A DNA stretch of 64,000 nt from Rhizobium mongolense subsp. loessense (GCF_900099775.1 NZ_FMTM01000004.1:372001-436000); one strand, 5' to 3'. Counted from the first letter of the stretch, positions 36,305 to 46,101 are shown. The notes: generated by a model from the sequence alone, not told the origin. A program made the numbers and translations.

Positions 36305-36760
36305 ATGAGCAAGCGTCTCGACTACAACCAGATCGCACCGGCCGGCGTCAAAGCGCTTGGCGGAGTTTACGGGTACATTACGCAGAGCAGCCTTCCTGCG
36401 ACGCTGATCGATCTGGTCTATCTTCGTATTTCGCAGATCAACAACTGTGCCTACTGCCTCGACATGCACACGCGCGACCTTTTGAAAAAGGGGCAGAAAA
36501 TCGAGAAGATCGCGCTGGTGCAAGCATGGGCTGAAGCCGGCAACCTCTTCGACGAGCGTGAGCGGGGCGCCCTTGCCTGGGCCGAGACGGTCACGCGCGT
36601 GGCAGACACCGGTGTGCCCGACGCGGCTTACGAGGCTGCGCGCGCCGTTTTCGATGAGCGGGAACTCGTTGATCTGACGATCGCGACCGGCCTGATGAAC
36701 GCCTACAACCGAATGGCGATCAGTTTCCGCAACACGCCACAGGCTGCACTCGAAAACTAG
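36305..36760 (+). CDS. carboxymuconolactone decarboxylase / AhpD-like alkylhydroperoxidase protein
   Basis: 151 residues. The AhpD-type active site is intact: Cys48-Ala-Tyr-Cys51-x3-His55 (NNCAYCLDMHTRDLL). In this fold the two Cys cycle between dithiol and disulfide, and His or Glu acts as proton relay. Helical throughout, length normal for the family. Start at 36305 has GAAGGAAC upstream. It probably works with the secreted cupin protein before it and is near the msr genes, giving an oxidative-stress cluster. Confidence 0.9.
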   Translation: MSKRLDYNQIAPAGVKALGGVYGYITQSSLPATLIDLVYLRISQINNCAYCLDMHTRDLLKKGQKIEKIALVQAWAEAGNLFDERERGALAWAETVTRVADTGVPDAAYEAARAVFDERELVDLTIATGLMNAYNRMAISFRNTPQAALEN

Positions 36761-37173
36761 GCCAGTCGCGCGTCGCTCTTTACGGCGGGCGAGGAAGCGG
36801 CCCTCCCGCCTGACTGCAGCCTCCAACAACCGTGCGAAGGCGCATCTCGGGCTTCGCGCCGCGGCCCTCCAAGGGTGATGCATTGCCGCTCGTGGAGGTC
36901 GACGAATTCGGACCGCGCTTTGCGCCGTCGCACGTAAGCGCGGGCCGACTATGACCATCGCAATAGCTTTCTTGGTCCCAAAGAGGAGAGCGGTGATCGC
37001 ACTGCCCCCGCAGTAGAAAATCGCCTGCACCGGGTAGCTCATCGGGGGCAGGCGCTCACCAGGAGTGGCACAAACCACTGCTGATCTGTATTCACTCCTG
37101 GCAAGCTCGAAATGCGCGCATTTCGCTTCCACCTTGATGGCAATCCCCGTCAAACCCACGCAAGAAGTGATCC
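36761..37173. other. intergenic with hairpin
   Basis: About 413 bases. A GC-rich hairpin lies at 36784-36810 (arms GGCGGG and CCCGCC, inner pairs AGG/CCT), 24 bases after the AhpD-like stop, and may act as a terminator although no T-run follows. An open minus-strand frame near 36950-37043 has one hydrophobic stretch but weak signals. Confidence 0.4.
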
Positions 37174-38049
37174 ATGGACATCAATCAGGTTAGGTACTTT
37201 CTCAATTTGGCGGAAACCTTGAATTTCACCGAAGCCGCACGTCGAAGCGGTGTTTCGCAGCCAAGTCTCACTCGAGCAATCCAGCGTCTAGAGGAAGAAT
37301 TGGGCAGTCCACTCATCTATCGCGATGGCAAGGACAGCCGCCTTACGGCGCTTGGCCGCGACGTCCAGGCCGAGTTCATGCGGATTGAACTCGCGCTTCG
37401 AAACGTGCTCGAGCATTCCGAGAGCACGGTGCTCGGCCGACGCCGTATTCTCGACATCGCTGTTGCCCCGACTATCGGGCCTGCTGCCTTTGCCGCATTC
37501 TTCGACGACGCGCTTGGAAAGCTTCCTTCCATCAAGATCAACATGCATCAGCTGTTGGCTGGAGAAAGTGCGGACGAAGTGCTCTCGGGCAAGTACCACG
37601 CCTGCATCCTGCCGCGAGCGCCGCGTGCCAACCCCAAGCTCAACGTCGTGCCGCTGTTTCGTGAGCGATTCCTCCTTGCCTGCGCGGAGAGCCATCCGCT
37701 GGCGGGCAAAGATGTCGTCAGTACCGAGGCAATTGCCTCCTATCCTTATGTCGACCGGCTGGCCTGCGAATTCCACACCGAGATCACCGAGCACCTGATG
37801 GACCATGATGCGGTCATGCAACCGCGCTTCAGTGCCGAGCGCGAGGACTGGGTCCAGCAAATGGTAGCCGAAGGCCGCGCGATCTGCATCATGCCCGAGC
37901 GGTCCGTCGTCGTGCAGGGCATAGCGACACGCCCGGTTGAAGGGATGTCATTGGAACGCGAACTGGTCTTCGTGACTGTCTCCGGTTCCGGTACGCCGCT
38001 CGAGATCCGCAAGATCGCGCAGATGGCAGCTCGGCACAACTGGGTGTAA
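37174..38049 (+). CDS. LysR-family transcriptional regulator
   Basis: 291 residues. N-terminal winged helix (about 1-60: MDINQVRYFLNLAETLNFTE...SGVSQPSLTRAIQRLEEELG) and a C-terminal effector-binding domain (about 90-291) of periplasmic-binding fold. It stands between the cupin/AhpD genes and msrBA, all on the same strand, so it may control msrBA or the genes before it; unlike many LysR genes, it is not divergent from a target. Effector unknown. Confidence 0.9.
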   Translation: MDINQVRYFLNLAETLNFTEAARRSGVSQPSLTRAIQRLEEELGSPLIYRDGKDSRLTALGRDVQAEFMRIELALRNVLEHSESTVLGRRRILDIAVAPTIGPAAFAAFFDDALGKLPSIKINMHQLLAGESADEVLSGKYHACILPRAPRANPKLNVVPLFRERFLLACAESHPLAGKDVVSTEAIASYPYVDRLACEFHTEITEHLMDHDAVMQPRFSAEREDWVQQMVAEGRAICIMPERSVVVQGIATRPVEGMSLERELVFVTVSGSGTPLEIRKIAQMAARHNWV

Positions 38050-38161
38050 GCAGCAGAACTGTCCTGATCGTACGGCTATTGAATCTATACACACCTGATA
38101 TTGGGAATCCCCGTAGGCCCTCGCCATATTCAGACAACAAATCTAAGAACGGAGATAGGCA

Positions 38162-38605
38162 ATGACCTACGCAAAGACCGACGAAGCGGTCAGCAAACTT
38201 ACGTCCGAGCAATATCGGGTCACCCAGCAAAACGGCACCGAACGCCCCTTTACAGGGGAGTATCATGACAACAAGAGGTCGGGGATCTATGTCGACATCG
38301 TTTCCGGCGAGCCGCTGTTCGCCTCGGCCGACAAGTTCGATTCCGGCTGCGGCTGGCCAAGCTTCACCAAGCCGATCGTGTCGGCAAATGTCAAGGAACT
38401 GCGGGATGGCTCCCACGGCATGACCCGCACCGAGGTGCGCTCCGCGCATGGCGACAGCCACCTCGGACACGTGTTTGCCGACGGTCCTCAAGACCAGGGT
38501 GGCCTACGTTACTGCATCAATTCCGCAGCCCTGCGCTTCATTTCGCGCGACGAAATGGACGCTGAGGGCTACGGTGCGTATCTCAATCAGGTGGAGGATA
38601 TCTAA
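38162..38605 (+). CDS. msrB: peptide methionine-(R)-S-oxide reductase MsrB
   Basis: 147 residues. The catalytic Cys is in [11 protein letters not shown] and the resolving-type Cys in DSGCGWPSF. It reduces the R-epimer of methionine sulfoxide using thioredoxin. The two CxxC zinc-binding pairs of many MsrB proteins are absent: where E. coli MsrB has C..C before PLF and CGNC before AHLGH, this protein has VSGEPLF and [10 protein letters not shown], so it is a zinc-free form. ATAAGGA-type site: GGAG upstream. It is followed immediately by msrA (stop TAA touches ATG). Confidence 0.95.
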   Translation: MTYAKTDEAVSKLTSEQYRVTQQNGTERPFTGEYHDNKRSGIYVDIVSGEPLFASADKFDSGCGWPSFTKPIVSANVKELRDGSHGMTRTEVRSAHGDSHLGHVFADGPQDQGGLRYCINSAALRFISRDEMDAEGYGAYLNQVEDI

Positions 38606-39112
38606 ATGACCGAGAAAGCTGTTCTGGCTGGTGGTTGCTTCTGGGGAATGCAGGACTTGATCCGCAAGCTGCCCGGGGTCATTCAGACCCGCGTGGGCTA
38701 CACCGGCGGCGATGTGCCGAATGCGACCTACCGAAATCACGGTAACCACGCCGAAGGCATCGAGATCATCTTCGATCCCGAGACGACCAGCTATAGGCGG
38801 ATTCTGGAGTTTTTCTTCCAGATCCATGATCCGACGACAAGAAACCGGCAGGGCAACGATGTCGGCGCCTCCTACAGGTCGGCGATCTATTACGTTGACG
38901 AGGAGCAGAAGAAAATAGCCGAGGACACCATCGCAGACGTCGACGCTTCGGGTCTGTGGCCCGGCAAGGTGGTGACCGAGGTCGAGCCGGCGGGAGACTT
39001 CTGGCAGGCGGAGCCCGAGCATCAGGATTACCTGGAGCATTATCCAAACGGCTACACCTGCCATTTCCCGCGCGCCAATTGGGTGCTGCCACGGCGGTCG
39101 GCGGCCGAATAA
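38606..39112 (+). CDS. msrA: peptide methionine-(S)-S-oxide reductase MsrA
   Basis: 168 residues. The catalytic Cys is in [10 protein letters not shown] near the N-terminus (position about 11). It reduces the S-epimer of methionine sulfoxide. Other conserved features are [21 protein letters not shown] and [13 protein letters not shown]. The protein is of the short type with no Cys in its last 20 residues apart from TCHFPRAN. The ribosome-binding site GGAGG lies inside the end of msrB and the genes abut, so they are co-translated. Confidence 0.95.
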   Translation: MTEKAVLAGGCFWGMQDLIRKLPGVIQTRVGYTGGDVPNATYRNHGNHAEGIEIIFDPETTSYRRILEFFFQIHDPTTRNRQGNDVGASYRSAIYYVDEEQKKIAEDTIADVDASGLWPGKVVTEVEPAGDFWQAEPEHQDYLEHYPNGYTCHFPRANWVLPRRSAAE

Positions 39113-39338
39113 CCGGCCGCCTGTCTTCTGCCACGCAGTACAGCGACCATTCGAACCAATCCTGAAAAGCCCGGCTGATACGCAGGGCGCATAAAAAGGA
39201 GCACGTCGTGCAGTCTGGACGCCGGCACTGCGCCGTCACAAGGTCCGGGCAAAGATTGGGCTCTGAACGAACATCTAGGTAGTCGGTCTCCGTCGCTGAT
39301 GTAGAATGCTCATTTCCTCCCAGCGACGGAGCATTCCC

Positions 39339-40565
39339 ATGGGCTTCAACACGCAACGGCTTCAATTTGCCGGCCATTCCGGCGCAACCCTGGCTGCCCG
39401 CCTCGACATGCCGAACGGGCCTTTACGCGCCTACGCGCTTTTTGCCCATTGCTTCACCTGCTCCAAGGATTTGGCCGCAGCTCGCCGCATTTCAGCAGAG
39501 CTTGCGCGCGAAGGTATCGCTGTCATGCGTTTTGACTTCACGGGTCTGGGATCGAGCGAAGGCGAATTTGCTTCGACAAATTTCTCCTCCAATGTCGCCG
39601 ACCTGCTTTCGGCGGCCGACTATCTTCGTCAGCACTATCAGGCACCGTCGGTGCTGATCGGCCACTCGCTCGGCGGCGCAGCGGTGCTGGCCGTCGCCAG
39701 GAACATACCTGAAGTGCGCGCCGTTGCGACGATCGGTGCGCCAGCCGATGTCGGCCACGTGTTGAAGAATTTCGGGACGAGCCTCGAGGAAATCGAAAAA
39801 AGTGGTGCGGCCGAGGTCGATCTCGCCGGGCGGACGTTCCTTCTCAGAAGGCAATTTGTCGAGGACGCGCGTTCACACCGTATCAAGGATGCGGTTGCGA
39901 GCCTGAAAAAACCGCTCCTCATCCTTCACGCGCCGCTGGATGAGACGGTCGGAATAGAAAACGCCAACGAAATCTTCCTCGCGGCCAGACATCCCAAGAG
40001 CTTCATCTCGCTTGACAAGGCCGACCACCTGCTCACTGACCTTGACGACGCAGCCTTCGCCGGACGGGTCATATCGGGATGGCTGACGCGCTATCTTGCC
40101 GCCGACACACCGCAGGGCACGGGGGTGATCGAACATGTCCGCGTGACGGAAACGGGCGAAGGCAAGTTCCAGAATTCGGTTCAGGCGGGCAGCCACCGGC
40201 TTTTCGCAGATGAACCCGGAAACCTGGGCGGGCTCGATTCCGGTCCATCGCCCTATGATTTCCTGTCGATCGCACTTGGCGCCTGCACCGCGATGACGCT
40301 GCGTATCTATGCCGATCACAAGAAGCTGACGCTGGGGCGTATCGGCATTGACGTCTCGCATGCCAAAATTCATGTCAAGGATTGCGAGGAGTGCACCAAA
40401 GCGGAACGCAGCGCAAGTGGCAGGATTGATCGTTTCGAGCGTGTCATTTCCATCGACGGCGAGATCTCCGAGGAGCTTCGTGGAAAGATTGCGGAAATCG
40501 CCGACAAATGCCCGGTCCATCGCACGCTCGAAGCTGTGGCGAAGATAAAAACCACCGTGAAATGA
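39339..40565 (+). CDS. bifunctional alpha/beta-hydrolase / OsmC-like protein
   Basis: 408 residues from the ATG at 39339 (GGAG upstream); an ATG eleven codons earlier has none. Residues 1-260 form a serine alpha/beta-hydrolase with nucleophile elbow IGHSLGGAAV, and residues about 275-408 form an OsmC peroxidase domain with both catalytic Cys (LGACTAMTL and KCPVHRTLEA). OsmC/Ohr domains reduce organic hydroperoxides by a Cys pair. Fusion of the two is a known architecture in Proteobacteria. The product may de-esterify and reduce lipid-type peroxides, but this is inference. It continues the redox theme of the msr genes. Confidence 0.9.
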   Translation: MGFNTQRLQFAGHSGATLAARLDMPNGPLRAYALFAHCFTCSKDLAAARRISAELAREGIAVMRFDFTGLGSSEGEFASTNFSSNVADLLSAADYLRQHYQAPSVLIGHSLGGAAVLAVARNIPEVRAVATIGAPADVGHVLKNFGTSLEEIEKSGAAEVDLAGRTFLLRRQFVEDARSHRIKDAVASLKKPLLILHAPLDETVGIENANEIFLAARHPKSFISLDKADHLLTDLDDAAFAGRVISGWLTRYLAADTPQGTGVIEHVRVTETGEGKFQNSVQAGSHRLFADEPGNLGGLDSGPSPYDFLSIALGACTAMTLRIYADHKKLTLGRIGIDVSHAKIHVKDCEECTKAERSASGRIDRFERVISIDGEISEELRGKIAEIADKCPVHRTLEAVAKIKTTVK

Positions 40566-40859
40566 GAAAGGTCGACACGCACCTCGCGGGCGCGTTGCGT
40601 CACGCGCCTGCTTAAAGGTGGCATTGTGCGCACGGGCGACGCCATCGCCGTCGTGCTGCCTCCGTCCCCCTTCTTTCCGCTGGAGAGGGTTTAAGAAGGC
40701 ACCGGTGCGGTTCGAGCCCTATGTGCTTGCGGAGACTACAAACAAAGGACGCGGGATTTCGCATCCACTCTTTTTAAATGAAGTTCAGCCACCTGGAACA
40801 ATGGGCACATCTGCGAGTTTGGTTGCCACTTCACGAGCTCGTGAGAAAAGGAAACTCCG

Positions 40860-41765
40860 ATGACCGAACCCGTTTCATCCGTGGCGCATATTTATACGCG
40901 CGACGATAACCCTAACCTCACCGCAGCCTTCAACAAGGTTTCCTGGGGCGCCGTGTTCGCCGGCGTCGCAGTGGCACTTGTCGTTCAGCTCCTGCTCAAC
41001 CTCCTGGGTGCCGGCCTCGGCGCCGCCGTCATTGATCCCGCTTCGAGTGATAATCCGAGTGCGACAACGCTCTCGGTTAGCACGGCAATCTGGTTCGTCG
41101 TCAGCGGCCTCATTGCATCTTTTGCCGGCGGCTACATTGCCGGCCGGTTGTCCGGACGCCCCCTTCGTTCGACGGGATCTCTTCATGGCGTCACGTCGTG
41201 GGCCGTCACCACTCTCGTCGTCCTCTATCTTCTGACCACATCCGTCGGCGCACTCGTCGGTGGTATCTTCTCTGGTTTGGGCGGCATCGTCTCCAGCGCC
41301 GGATCTACGGTCGCCACAGCCGCCACGACTGCAGCTCCGGCACTTGCGACGGCCACTGATCCAATGGCCGGCGTCGAGCAGGGCATCCGCGACGCAAGTG
41401 GCGGCAACGATCCAGCAGCGCTGCGCGATGCCGCAGTCGCCTCCGTGCGCGCAGTTCTGACAGGCGACCAAACCAAGGCAGAAGAAGCACGCAATCGCGC
41501 TGCCGACGCCATCGCCCGAGCTCAGAACATTCCTGTCGATCAGGCCAAGCAGCAGGTCGCCCAGTACGAACAGCAGTACAAGGACGCCGTTGCCCAGGCA
41601 AAGCAGCAGGCGACCGAGGCCGCCGAGACCGCAGCGACAGCGTTCTCGGCGGGAGCGATCCTGGCATTCATCGCGCTAGCCGTAGGTGCTATCGCGGCTT
41701 GGATCGGCGGCGCCGTCGGCACGACACACGTCGTGCGGGACGAAGACGTATACGTGACGCGCTGA
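40860..41765 (+). CDS. membrane protein with PhnA-like annotation in rhizobia
   Basis: 301 residues. Two pairs of membrane helices at the N-terminal half (about 28-55, 75-95, 110-145) and one helix at the C-terminus (about 265-290). Between them lies a helical, Ala/Gln-rich stretch (about 160-260: AKQQVAQYEQQYKDAVAQAK) with coiled-coil character. Similar proteins are often called 'PhnA-like' in rhizobial genomes, though I see no phosphonate-related domain. Function unknown. The start has AGGAAA upstream. Confidence 0.6.
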   Translation: MTEPVSSVAHIYTRDDNPNLTAAFNKVSWGAVFAGVAVALVVQLLLNLLGAGLGAAVIDPASSDNPSATTLSVSTAIWFVVSGLIASFAGGYIAGRLSGRPLRSTGSLHGVTSWAVTTLVVLYLLTTSVGALVGGIFSGLGGIVSSAGSTVATAATTAAPALATATDPMAGVEQGIRDASGGNDPAALRDAAVASVRAVLTGDQTKAEEARNRAADAIARAQNIPVDQAKQQVAQYEQQYKDAVAQAKQQATEAAETAATAFSAGAILAFIALAVGAIAAWIGGAVGTTHVVRDEDVYVTR

Positions 41766-42009
41766 GTATTCCAGGACGCAGACAGACCGCTCAACCGGGC
41801 TGCCCATTTGAAAGCGCGTTCATACGCGGGCAATAGAAACGGTCATGGCGGACCGGGATCTTGCACGCTCCCGTTGCCTGCGAACTTGGTCTGCGCCTGG
41901 GACTTAAGGATCAGCTTCGCGTTGATCGCCGTCCCGGCCCGGTTCTGCGAGTTCTGAAGTGCGGAACAGATGGCTGCCGCTATCGTTATTGGTAGTCATG
42001 GAGGACGTT

Positions 42010-42462
42010 ATGTCGAACGTTTCGAAGACAGGTACCGACGCGATCAACAATGCAAGCAGCCCGACCACGTTCGGGCGTTCGGTGGAAAGCCAGGCGCAGA
42101 TCGCTGACGCGGCCGCGCAGAGCGCGCCCGGCGGCGCTGGGGAACCACTCAGCATCTATCGTCTCGAACCGATCGCGGCACCGAACGATCCAAGATGGGT
42201 CAACTCTCCAGGGCATGGAGTTGTCGTCGTGGCGGCGAGGACGCCAGGCGACGCACGGATCATGGCGGCGAGTCGAGAGCTGGACTTCATGGAGATCGAT
42301 TCAGCGCCTGCCGAAGACGTGACGACAGCTAATGCGAGTGCTTTCAGGGACGACAAGCTTTACACCGTAATCGAGATCGACCGTGATCGTACCGACGTTT
42401 CGCGCGGCATCCTTGATGGCGATGTCTCGGTCGATACGATCCGACCAGTCGAGCCGGACTGA
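42010..42462 (+). CDS. hypothetical protein
   Basis: 150 residues from the ATG at 42010, chosen because GGAGG lies 6 bases upstream; an ATG four codons earlier is within that site. Soluble, acidic. The segment SPGHGVVVVAARTPGDARIMAAS near 75-98 and a C-terminal half ending IDRDRTDVSRGILDGDVSVD look like a small alpha/beta domain. No family recognised; likely an orphan rhizobial protein. Confidence 0.6.
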   Translation: MSNVSKTGTDAINNASSPTTFGRSVESQAQIADAAAQSAPGGAGEPLSIYRLEPIAAPNDPRWVNSPGHGVVVVAARTPGDARIMAASRELDFMEIDSAPAEDVTTANASAFRDDKLYTVIEIDRDRTDVSRGILDGDVSVDTIRPVEPD

Positions 42463-42698
42463 CGCGCTTCGGTCTCCCTCACTGAGTAAGCGGCGCTTTT
42501 CCTGTTCTGATCCAAGGTGGATACCTCAATACCGTCCCGTGTCGATAACGGGACGGGGGACTGTGGCGTTCAACGAAAGTAATTGTCGCACCCAATTCAT
42601 GAGTGAAAAGCGGACTTTGCCGAGCACGATTGCGCTGCCAGCTTTCCAGCCGATTCCGAGAGCCGGCGGCGCCCCGAAGCAAGTGAATCGCCGACTTT

Positions 42699-43583
42699 TC
42701 AGGCGGAACTGACGCTCGCCGCAATGCCGTCCAATGCATCAAGCGTATCATTCGGCAGATCAAGTTCTGCCGTGGCGAGGTTCTCGCGCAGATGCGCGAC
42801 CGAGGAGGTGCCGGGGATCAGTAGGATGTTCGGTGCCCGACGAAGCAGCCAGGCGAGAGCGACCTGCAATGGCGTGGCGCCGAGGCGTTGCGCGGCGTCG
42901 GACAAGATGGACGACTGCAGCGGATTGAACCCGCCGAGCGGAAAGAACGGCACATAGGCGATGCCGTCGCTGGCAAGATCGTCAATCAGGGCATCGTCCC
43001 TTCGATGCGCTAAATTGTACTGGTTCTGCACGCAAACGATCTTGGTGATCCGGCGTCCTTCTGCGACCTGCGTGGGGGTGACGTTGCTCAACCCGATATG
43101 TCGCACCAGGCCCCGCTGCTGGAGCTCGGCCAGGGCGGTGAGCGGCGCCTCGATTGATCCCTCGGCCGGGCCATGGGCGTCGAACATGATCCGAAGGTTG
43201 ACCACATCCAACACGGCGAGACCGAGATTTCGCAAATTGTCATGCACGGCCTGGGTCAGTTCTTCCGGCGAGACGGCCGGGAGCCAGGATCCATTCTCGC
43301 CGCGCCGGGCGCCGATCTTGGTGACGATGACGAGATCGTCGCGATAGGGCGCGAGTGCCTCGCGGATCAACTGGTTGGTCACGTGCGGGCCGTAAAAGTC
43401 GCTGGTGTCGATGTGATTGACCCCGCGCCTCACTGCTTCGCGCAATACGGCCAATGCCGCCTCACGGTCCTTGGGCGGACCGAACACGCCAGGCCCTGCA
43501 AGTTGCATGGCGCCGTAGCCGAGCCGCTTCACGTTGCGGTCGCCGAGGACGAAGGTTTCGGAGCGGTTTTCTGTGCTGGTCAT
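42699..43583 (-). CDS. aldo/keto reductase
   Basis: 294 residues from the ATG at 43583, supported by AAAGGGAAAG directly upstream. TIM-barrel AKR: GYGAMQLAG at the N-terminus, catalytic Asp/Tyr in HIDTSDFYGPH, Lys in IVTKIGAR, and an NADP-binding end around LIPGTSSVAHLRENL. The His of the classical tetrad is replaced at the VVNLRIMFD position, as in the AKR11/YdbC-like subgroup where other residues occur. It reduces aldehydes or ketones with NADPH. Divergent from the LysR gene at 43678, which probably regulates it. Confidence 0.9.
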   Translation of the reverse strand: MTSTENRSETFVLGDRNVKRLGYGAMQLAGPGVFGPPKDREAALAVLREAVRRGVNHIDTSDFYGPHVTNQLIREALAPYRDDLVIVTKIGARRGENGSWLPAVSPEELTQAVHDNLRNLGLAVLDVVNLRIMFDAHGPAEGSIEAPLTALAELQQRGLVRHIGLSNVTPTQVAEGRRITKIVCVQNQYNLAHRRDDALIDDLASDGIAYVPFFPLGGFNPLQSSILSDAAQRLGATPLQVALAWLLRRAPNILLIPGTSSVAHLRENLATAELDLPNDTLDALDGIAASVSSA

Positions 43584-43651
43584 GATCTTTCCCTTTATCT
43601 GACACGGCGTAGATAGGCGTTGGTCATCCGCGCGATAACCGGATACAATCT

Positions 43652-43664
43652 GCACAGGCTGTGC
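43652..43664. promoter_or_regulatory. 13-bp palindrome in divergent promoter
   Basis: GCACAG-G-CTGTGC, perfect arms of 6 bp, 14 bp before the LysR start and inside the 94-bp gap to the reductase. It fits an autoregulatory binding site for the LysR protein, though it lacks the classical T-N11-A pattern. Confidence 0.4.
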
Positions 43665-43677
43665 GGAGAGGCGAACA

Positions 43678-44577
43678 GTGAGTGTGGATCTAGGTGATCT
43701 GAGTGCTTTCGTGGCGGTGGCGCGCGCCAAGGGCTTTCGTGACGCAGCGCGCGCAAGCGGCGCAAGCGCGTCGGGCTTGAGCGAGGCGGTCCGCCGCCTT
43801 GAGGCGCAGCTCGGCGTCAGGCTGCTCAACCGTACGACACGCAGCGTCGTCTTGACCGAAGCTGGTCACGGCCTGCTGGAGCGGCTCGGCCCGGCGTTGA
43901 GCGAGGTGGAGTCGGCCCTCGACGTGGTGAACGGCTTTCGCGATCGGCCCGCGGGTTCGTTGCGCCTGAACGTGCCGGTCAGCGCGGCGCGGCTGGTGCT
44001 ACCCAGCATCGTTCCGCCGTTCCTCGCAGCCTATCCCGGTATCCGCCTGGAGGTGATCGCCGAGGAGAGCTTCGTCGACGTATTGGCGGCCGGATGCGAT
44101 GCCGGTATTCGCTACGAGGAGCGGCTGGAACAGGATATGATCGCGGTGCCGATCGGACCTCGTGTCCAGCGGTTCGCCACCGCTGCTTCTCCGGCTTACC
44201 TTGATCGCCATGGGCGGCCCGATCATCCTCGCGATCTGCTCGGCCATGCCTGTATACGCGGTCGCTTTCCGAGCGGTGCGATGATGACGCCGTGGGAATT
44301 CGAGCGTGAAGGCGAAGTCGTGCGGGTCGATCCGGAAGGTCCGTTGACCGTGGGGATTGGCGGGGCCGTCGATCTGGCCGTTGATGCGGCGATTGCCGGC
44401 GTCGGCATCGTGGGGCTGTTTGAGGACTGGCTGCGGCCCTATTTCGATAGCGGCGCCCTCGAACCCGTCCTCGAACCCTGGTGGCAGGCCTTCTCCGGGC
44501 CGTTTCTCTACTATCCCGGACGGCGCCTCGTGCCGGCGCCGCTGCGTGCATTCATCGATTTCATCAAGGCCGGCTGA
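43678..44577 (+). CDS. LysR-family transcriptional regulator
   Basis: 299 residues from a GTG, with GGAGAGG 5 bases upstream. N-terminal winged helix (SVDLGDLSAFVAVARAKGFR, then ASGLSEAVRRLEAQLGVRLL) and a C-terminal effector-binding domain. It resembles the group of LysR proteins that regulate oxidoreductases from the opposite strand. The divergent aldo/keto reductase is the likely target. The effector is not known. Confidence 0.92.
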   Translation: MSVDLGDLSAFVAVARAKGFRDAARASGASASGLSEAVRRLEAQLGVRLLNRTTRSVVLTEAGHGLLERLGPALSEVESALDVVNGFRDRPAGSLRLNVPVSAARLVLPSIVPPFLAAYPGIRLEVIAEESFVDVLAAGCDAGIRYEERLEQDMIAVPIGPRVQRFATAASPAYLDRHGRPDHPRDLLGHACIRGRFPSGAMMTPWEFEREGEVVRVDPEGPLTVGIGGAVDLAVDAAIAGVGIVGLFEDWLRPYFDSGALEPVLEPWWQAFSGPFLYYPGRRLVPAPLRAFIDFIKAG

Positions 44578-44769
44578 CCAGCTCTGACCTTGACGTGATA
44601 TTCCTGCAGCCTGATGCCAGGCGGTGCGCCTTTACCGGCCGCTGTCGATCAACACCCCGGCCGGGCAGTGCGGAGCATTGAACCAATGGCCCGCGTTTGC
44701 TCACCGTAGACGGCCTGAGGAACGACGCTGCCGTCACAGGACCTCTCGGAAAAGACGGACGATAACCGT

Positions 44770-45273
44770 TCAATGTCGCCGCAAATCTAATTGAGTTGTG
44801 ACAATCGACTTCCCAGATGCCGGATCTTGATCGATCGTTCGAATCCGAAGACCGTCCTCGCCGACCTTCTCGATCGTCATTTTCGCTTGGCGATCCCCAT
44901 AGACTGTATTGGCCCAGGTAACATCGAGTTTAATCGTATTCCCGTCTCGGCTGCCCACGAGTTTGGACGGCTTGCCGGATATTCCGACATAGATGCCGGA
45001 ATATGCTTCTCCAGACGCCTGGACGTTCGCGGTGAAGCTGCGCGTGACAACGGCAAACGCTCGGCATGAGCCGTTCATCGAAAAACTGGACGATTTAGCA
45101 TCGGATTGCATTTTGCACGAGACATCAACCTTGCTTCCGCCGAGCTTTGTCAGGACCGCTCCGCCGCCCGTCCACTGCCCTTCGATCGACTTCAAGAAGT
45201 CTTCTTCAGAAGCGGACGCGTTCGAAGTCAGACAGGTGGCGCAAGTTAGGGCGATGGCGGGTAAAACTCGCAT
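44770..45273 (-). CDS. exported hypothetical protein
   Basis: 167 residues from the ATG at 45273. Signal peptide at 1-21 (MRVLPAIALTCATCLTSNASA). The mature part has a repeating beta pattern (GQWTGGGAVLTKLGGSKVDV, ... GSRDGNTIKLDVTWANT) that suggests a lipocalin-like or beta-barrel fold; two Cys may form a disulfide in the periplasm. Similar unnamed exported proteins occur in rhizobia. Function unknown. GGAT is the only ribosome-binding hint. Confidence 0.6.
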   Translation of the reverse strand: MRVLPAIALTCATCLTSNASASEEDFLKSIEGQWTGGGAVLTKLGGSKVDVSCKMQSDAKSSSFSMNGSCRAFAVVTRSFTANVQASGEAYSGIYVGISGKPSKLVGSRDGNTIKLDVTWANTVYGDRQAKMTIEKVGEDGLRIRTIDQDPASGKSIVTTQLDLRRH

Positions 45274-45393
45274 GACGCAGAATCCTGATGGTTGAAAATG
45301 ACGAACATCCGACCGATCAACTTGTTCCACACGATCGTCATTTCGTGCGGGACACCGCAACCGCACTGAACTGGCGGACCGCGATGGCGGATG

Positions 45394-45570
45394 TTAAGCA
45401 GAGGCTAGACGGCGCCTTGATCTTTCTGCCCAACGGGACTGATCGTGACGACGATCGTGTGAACCACCCGCGCCGACGAAGACCTGATCGAAGTCTGGCT
45501 TGTCGATGAGCGTGCCCGCGCGAGCGCCGCCCTTGGCCTTGCGCTGGATGTTAGCGAGCGACTTGTTCAT
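45394..45570 (-). CDS. possible small protein after padR
   Basis: 58 residues, MNKSLANIQRKAKGGARAGT and on to a TAA at 45394. It starts 5 bases after the PadR stop and the AAAGG inside the end of padR could serve as its ribosome-binding site. The C-terminal third is Arg-rich and may be non-native. No family recognised; low confidence. Confidence 0.3.
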   Translation of the reverse strand: MNKSLANIQRKAKGGARAGTLIDKPDFDQVFVGAGGSHDRRHDQSRWAERSRRRLASA

Positions 45571-45575
45571 CGGCG

Positions 45576-46082
45576 TTATAGCCTTTCAATTTTGTGCACC
45601 GCCTCGTCTATGATCTCCGAAACGCTGAGGAGCAATTCCTTATCCGGTGTCCCCGCTAACCTCTGGCCGAGTGCGGTCTTGAGATTCTGCATTGCGCGTC
45701 CGACAGGTCCTGCGGCGACGGAGCTGCCACGGAAGCGCAGCGCCTCGATGCGAGCAAGAACACCATGGGCTTCGTCAAGATGCTCATGAAGGAAACTGCG
45801 CCCTGTCTGGGTCAAGGAATAGGCGCGCCTTTTTTCCTGGGCTTGCCTCGATTCAATCTGGCCAAGATCTGACATCAGCGCCAGGCGCGGGTAGACGATG
45901 CCGGAGCTTGGCGCGTAGTTGCCCCCGGACCGTGTTTTGATTTCTCGGATGAGATCATAGCCGTGCCGCGCATCGCCATCGTCGAGAAGCAGCAGGAGAA
46001 GGAATCCCAGCTCATCGCCATCGAGCATCCTTCGAGGACTGCTCGCGGTCTGGGAGTCGTCGTTATTTGTCGTTCTCGGCAT
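45576..46082 (-). CDS. PadR-family transcriptional regulator
   Basis: 168 residues. The N-terminal PadR winged helix is clear (about 20-100: LDGDELGFLLLLLLDDGDAR, HGYDLIREIKTRSGGNYAPS, SGIVYPRLALMSDLGQIES), followed by a C-terminal helical dimer domain (about 115-165). PadR proteins repress detoxification or efflux genes and release DNA upon binding phenolics or other ligands. Here the neighbour across the divergent promoter is an FMN reductase, the likely target. Confidence 0.9.
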   Translation of the reverse strand: MPRTTNNDDSQTASSPRRMLDGDELGFLLLLLLDDGDARHGYDLIREIKTRSGGNYAPSSGIVYPRLALMSDLGQIESRQAQEKRRAYSLTQTGRSFLHEHLDEAHGVLARIEALRFRGSSVAAGPVGRAMQNLKTALGQRLAGTPDKELLLSVSEIIDEAVHKIERL

Positions 46083-46101
46083 ATCATACTCTTTTAAAGA
46101 C

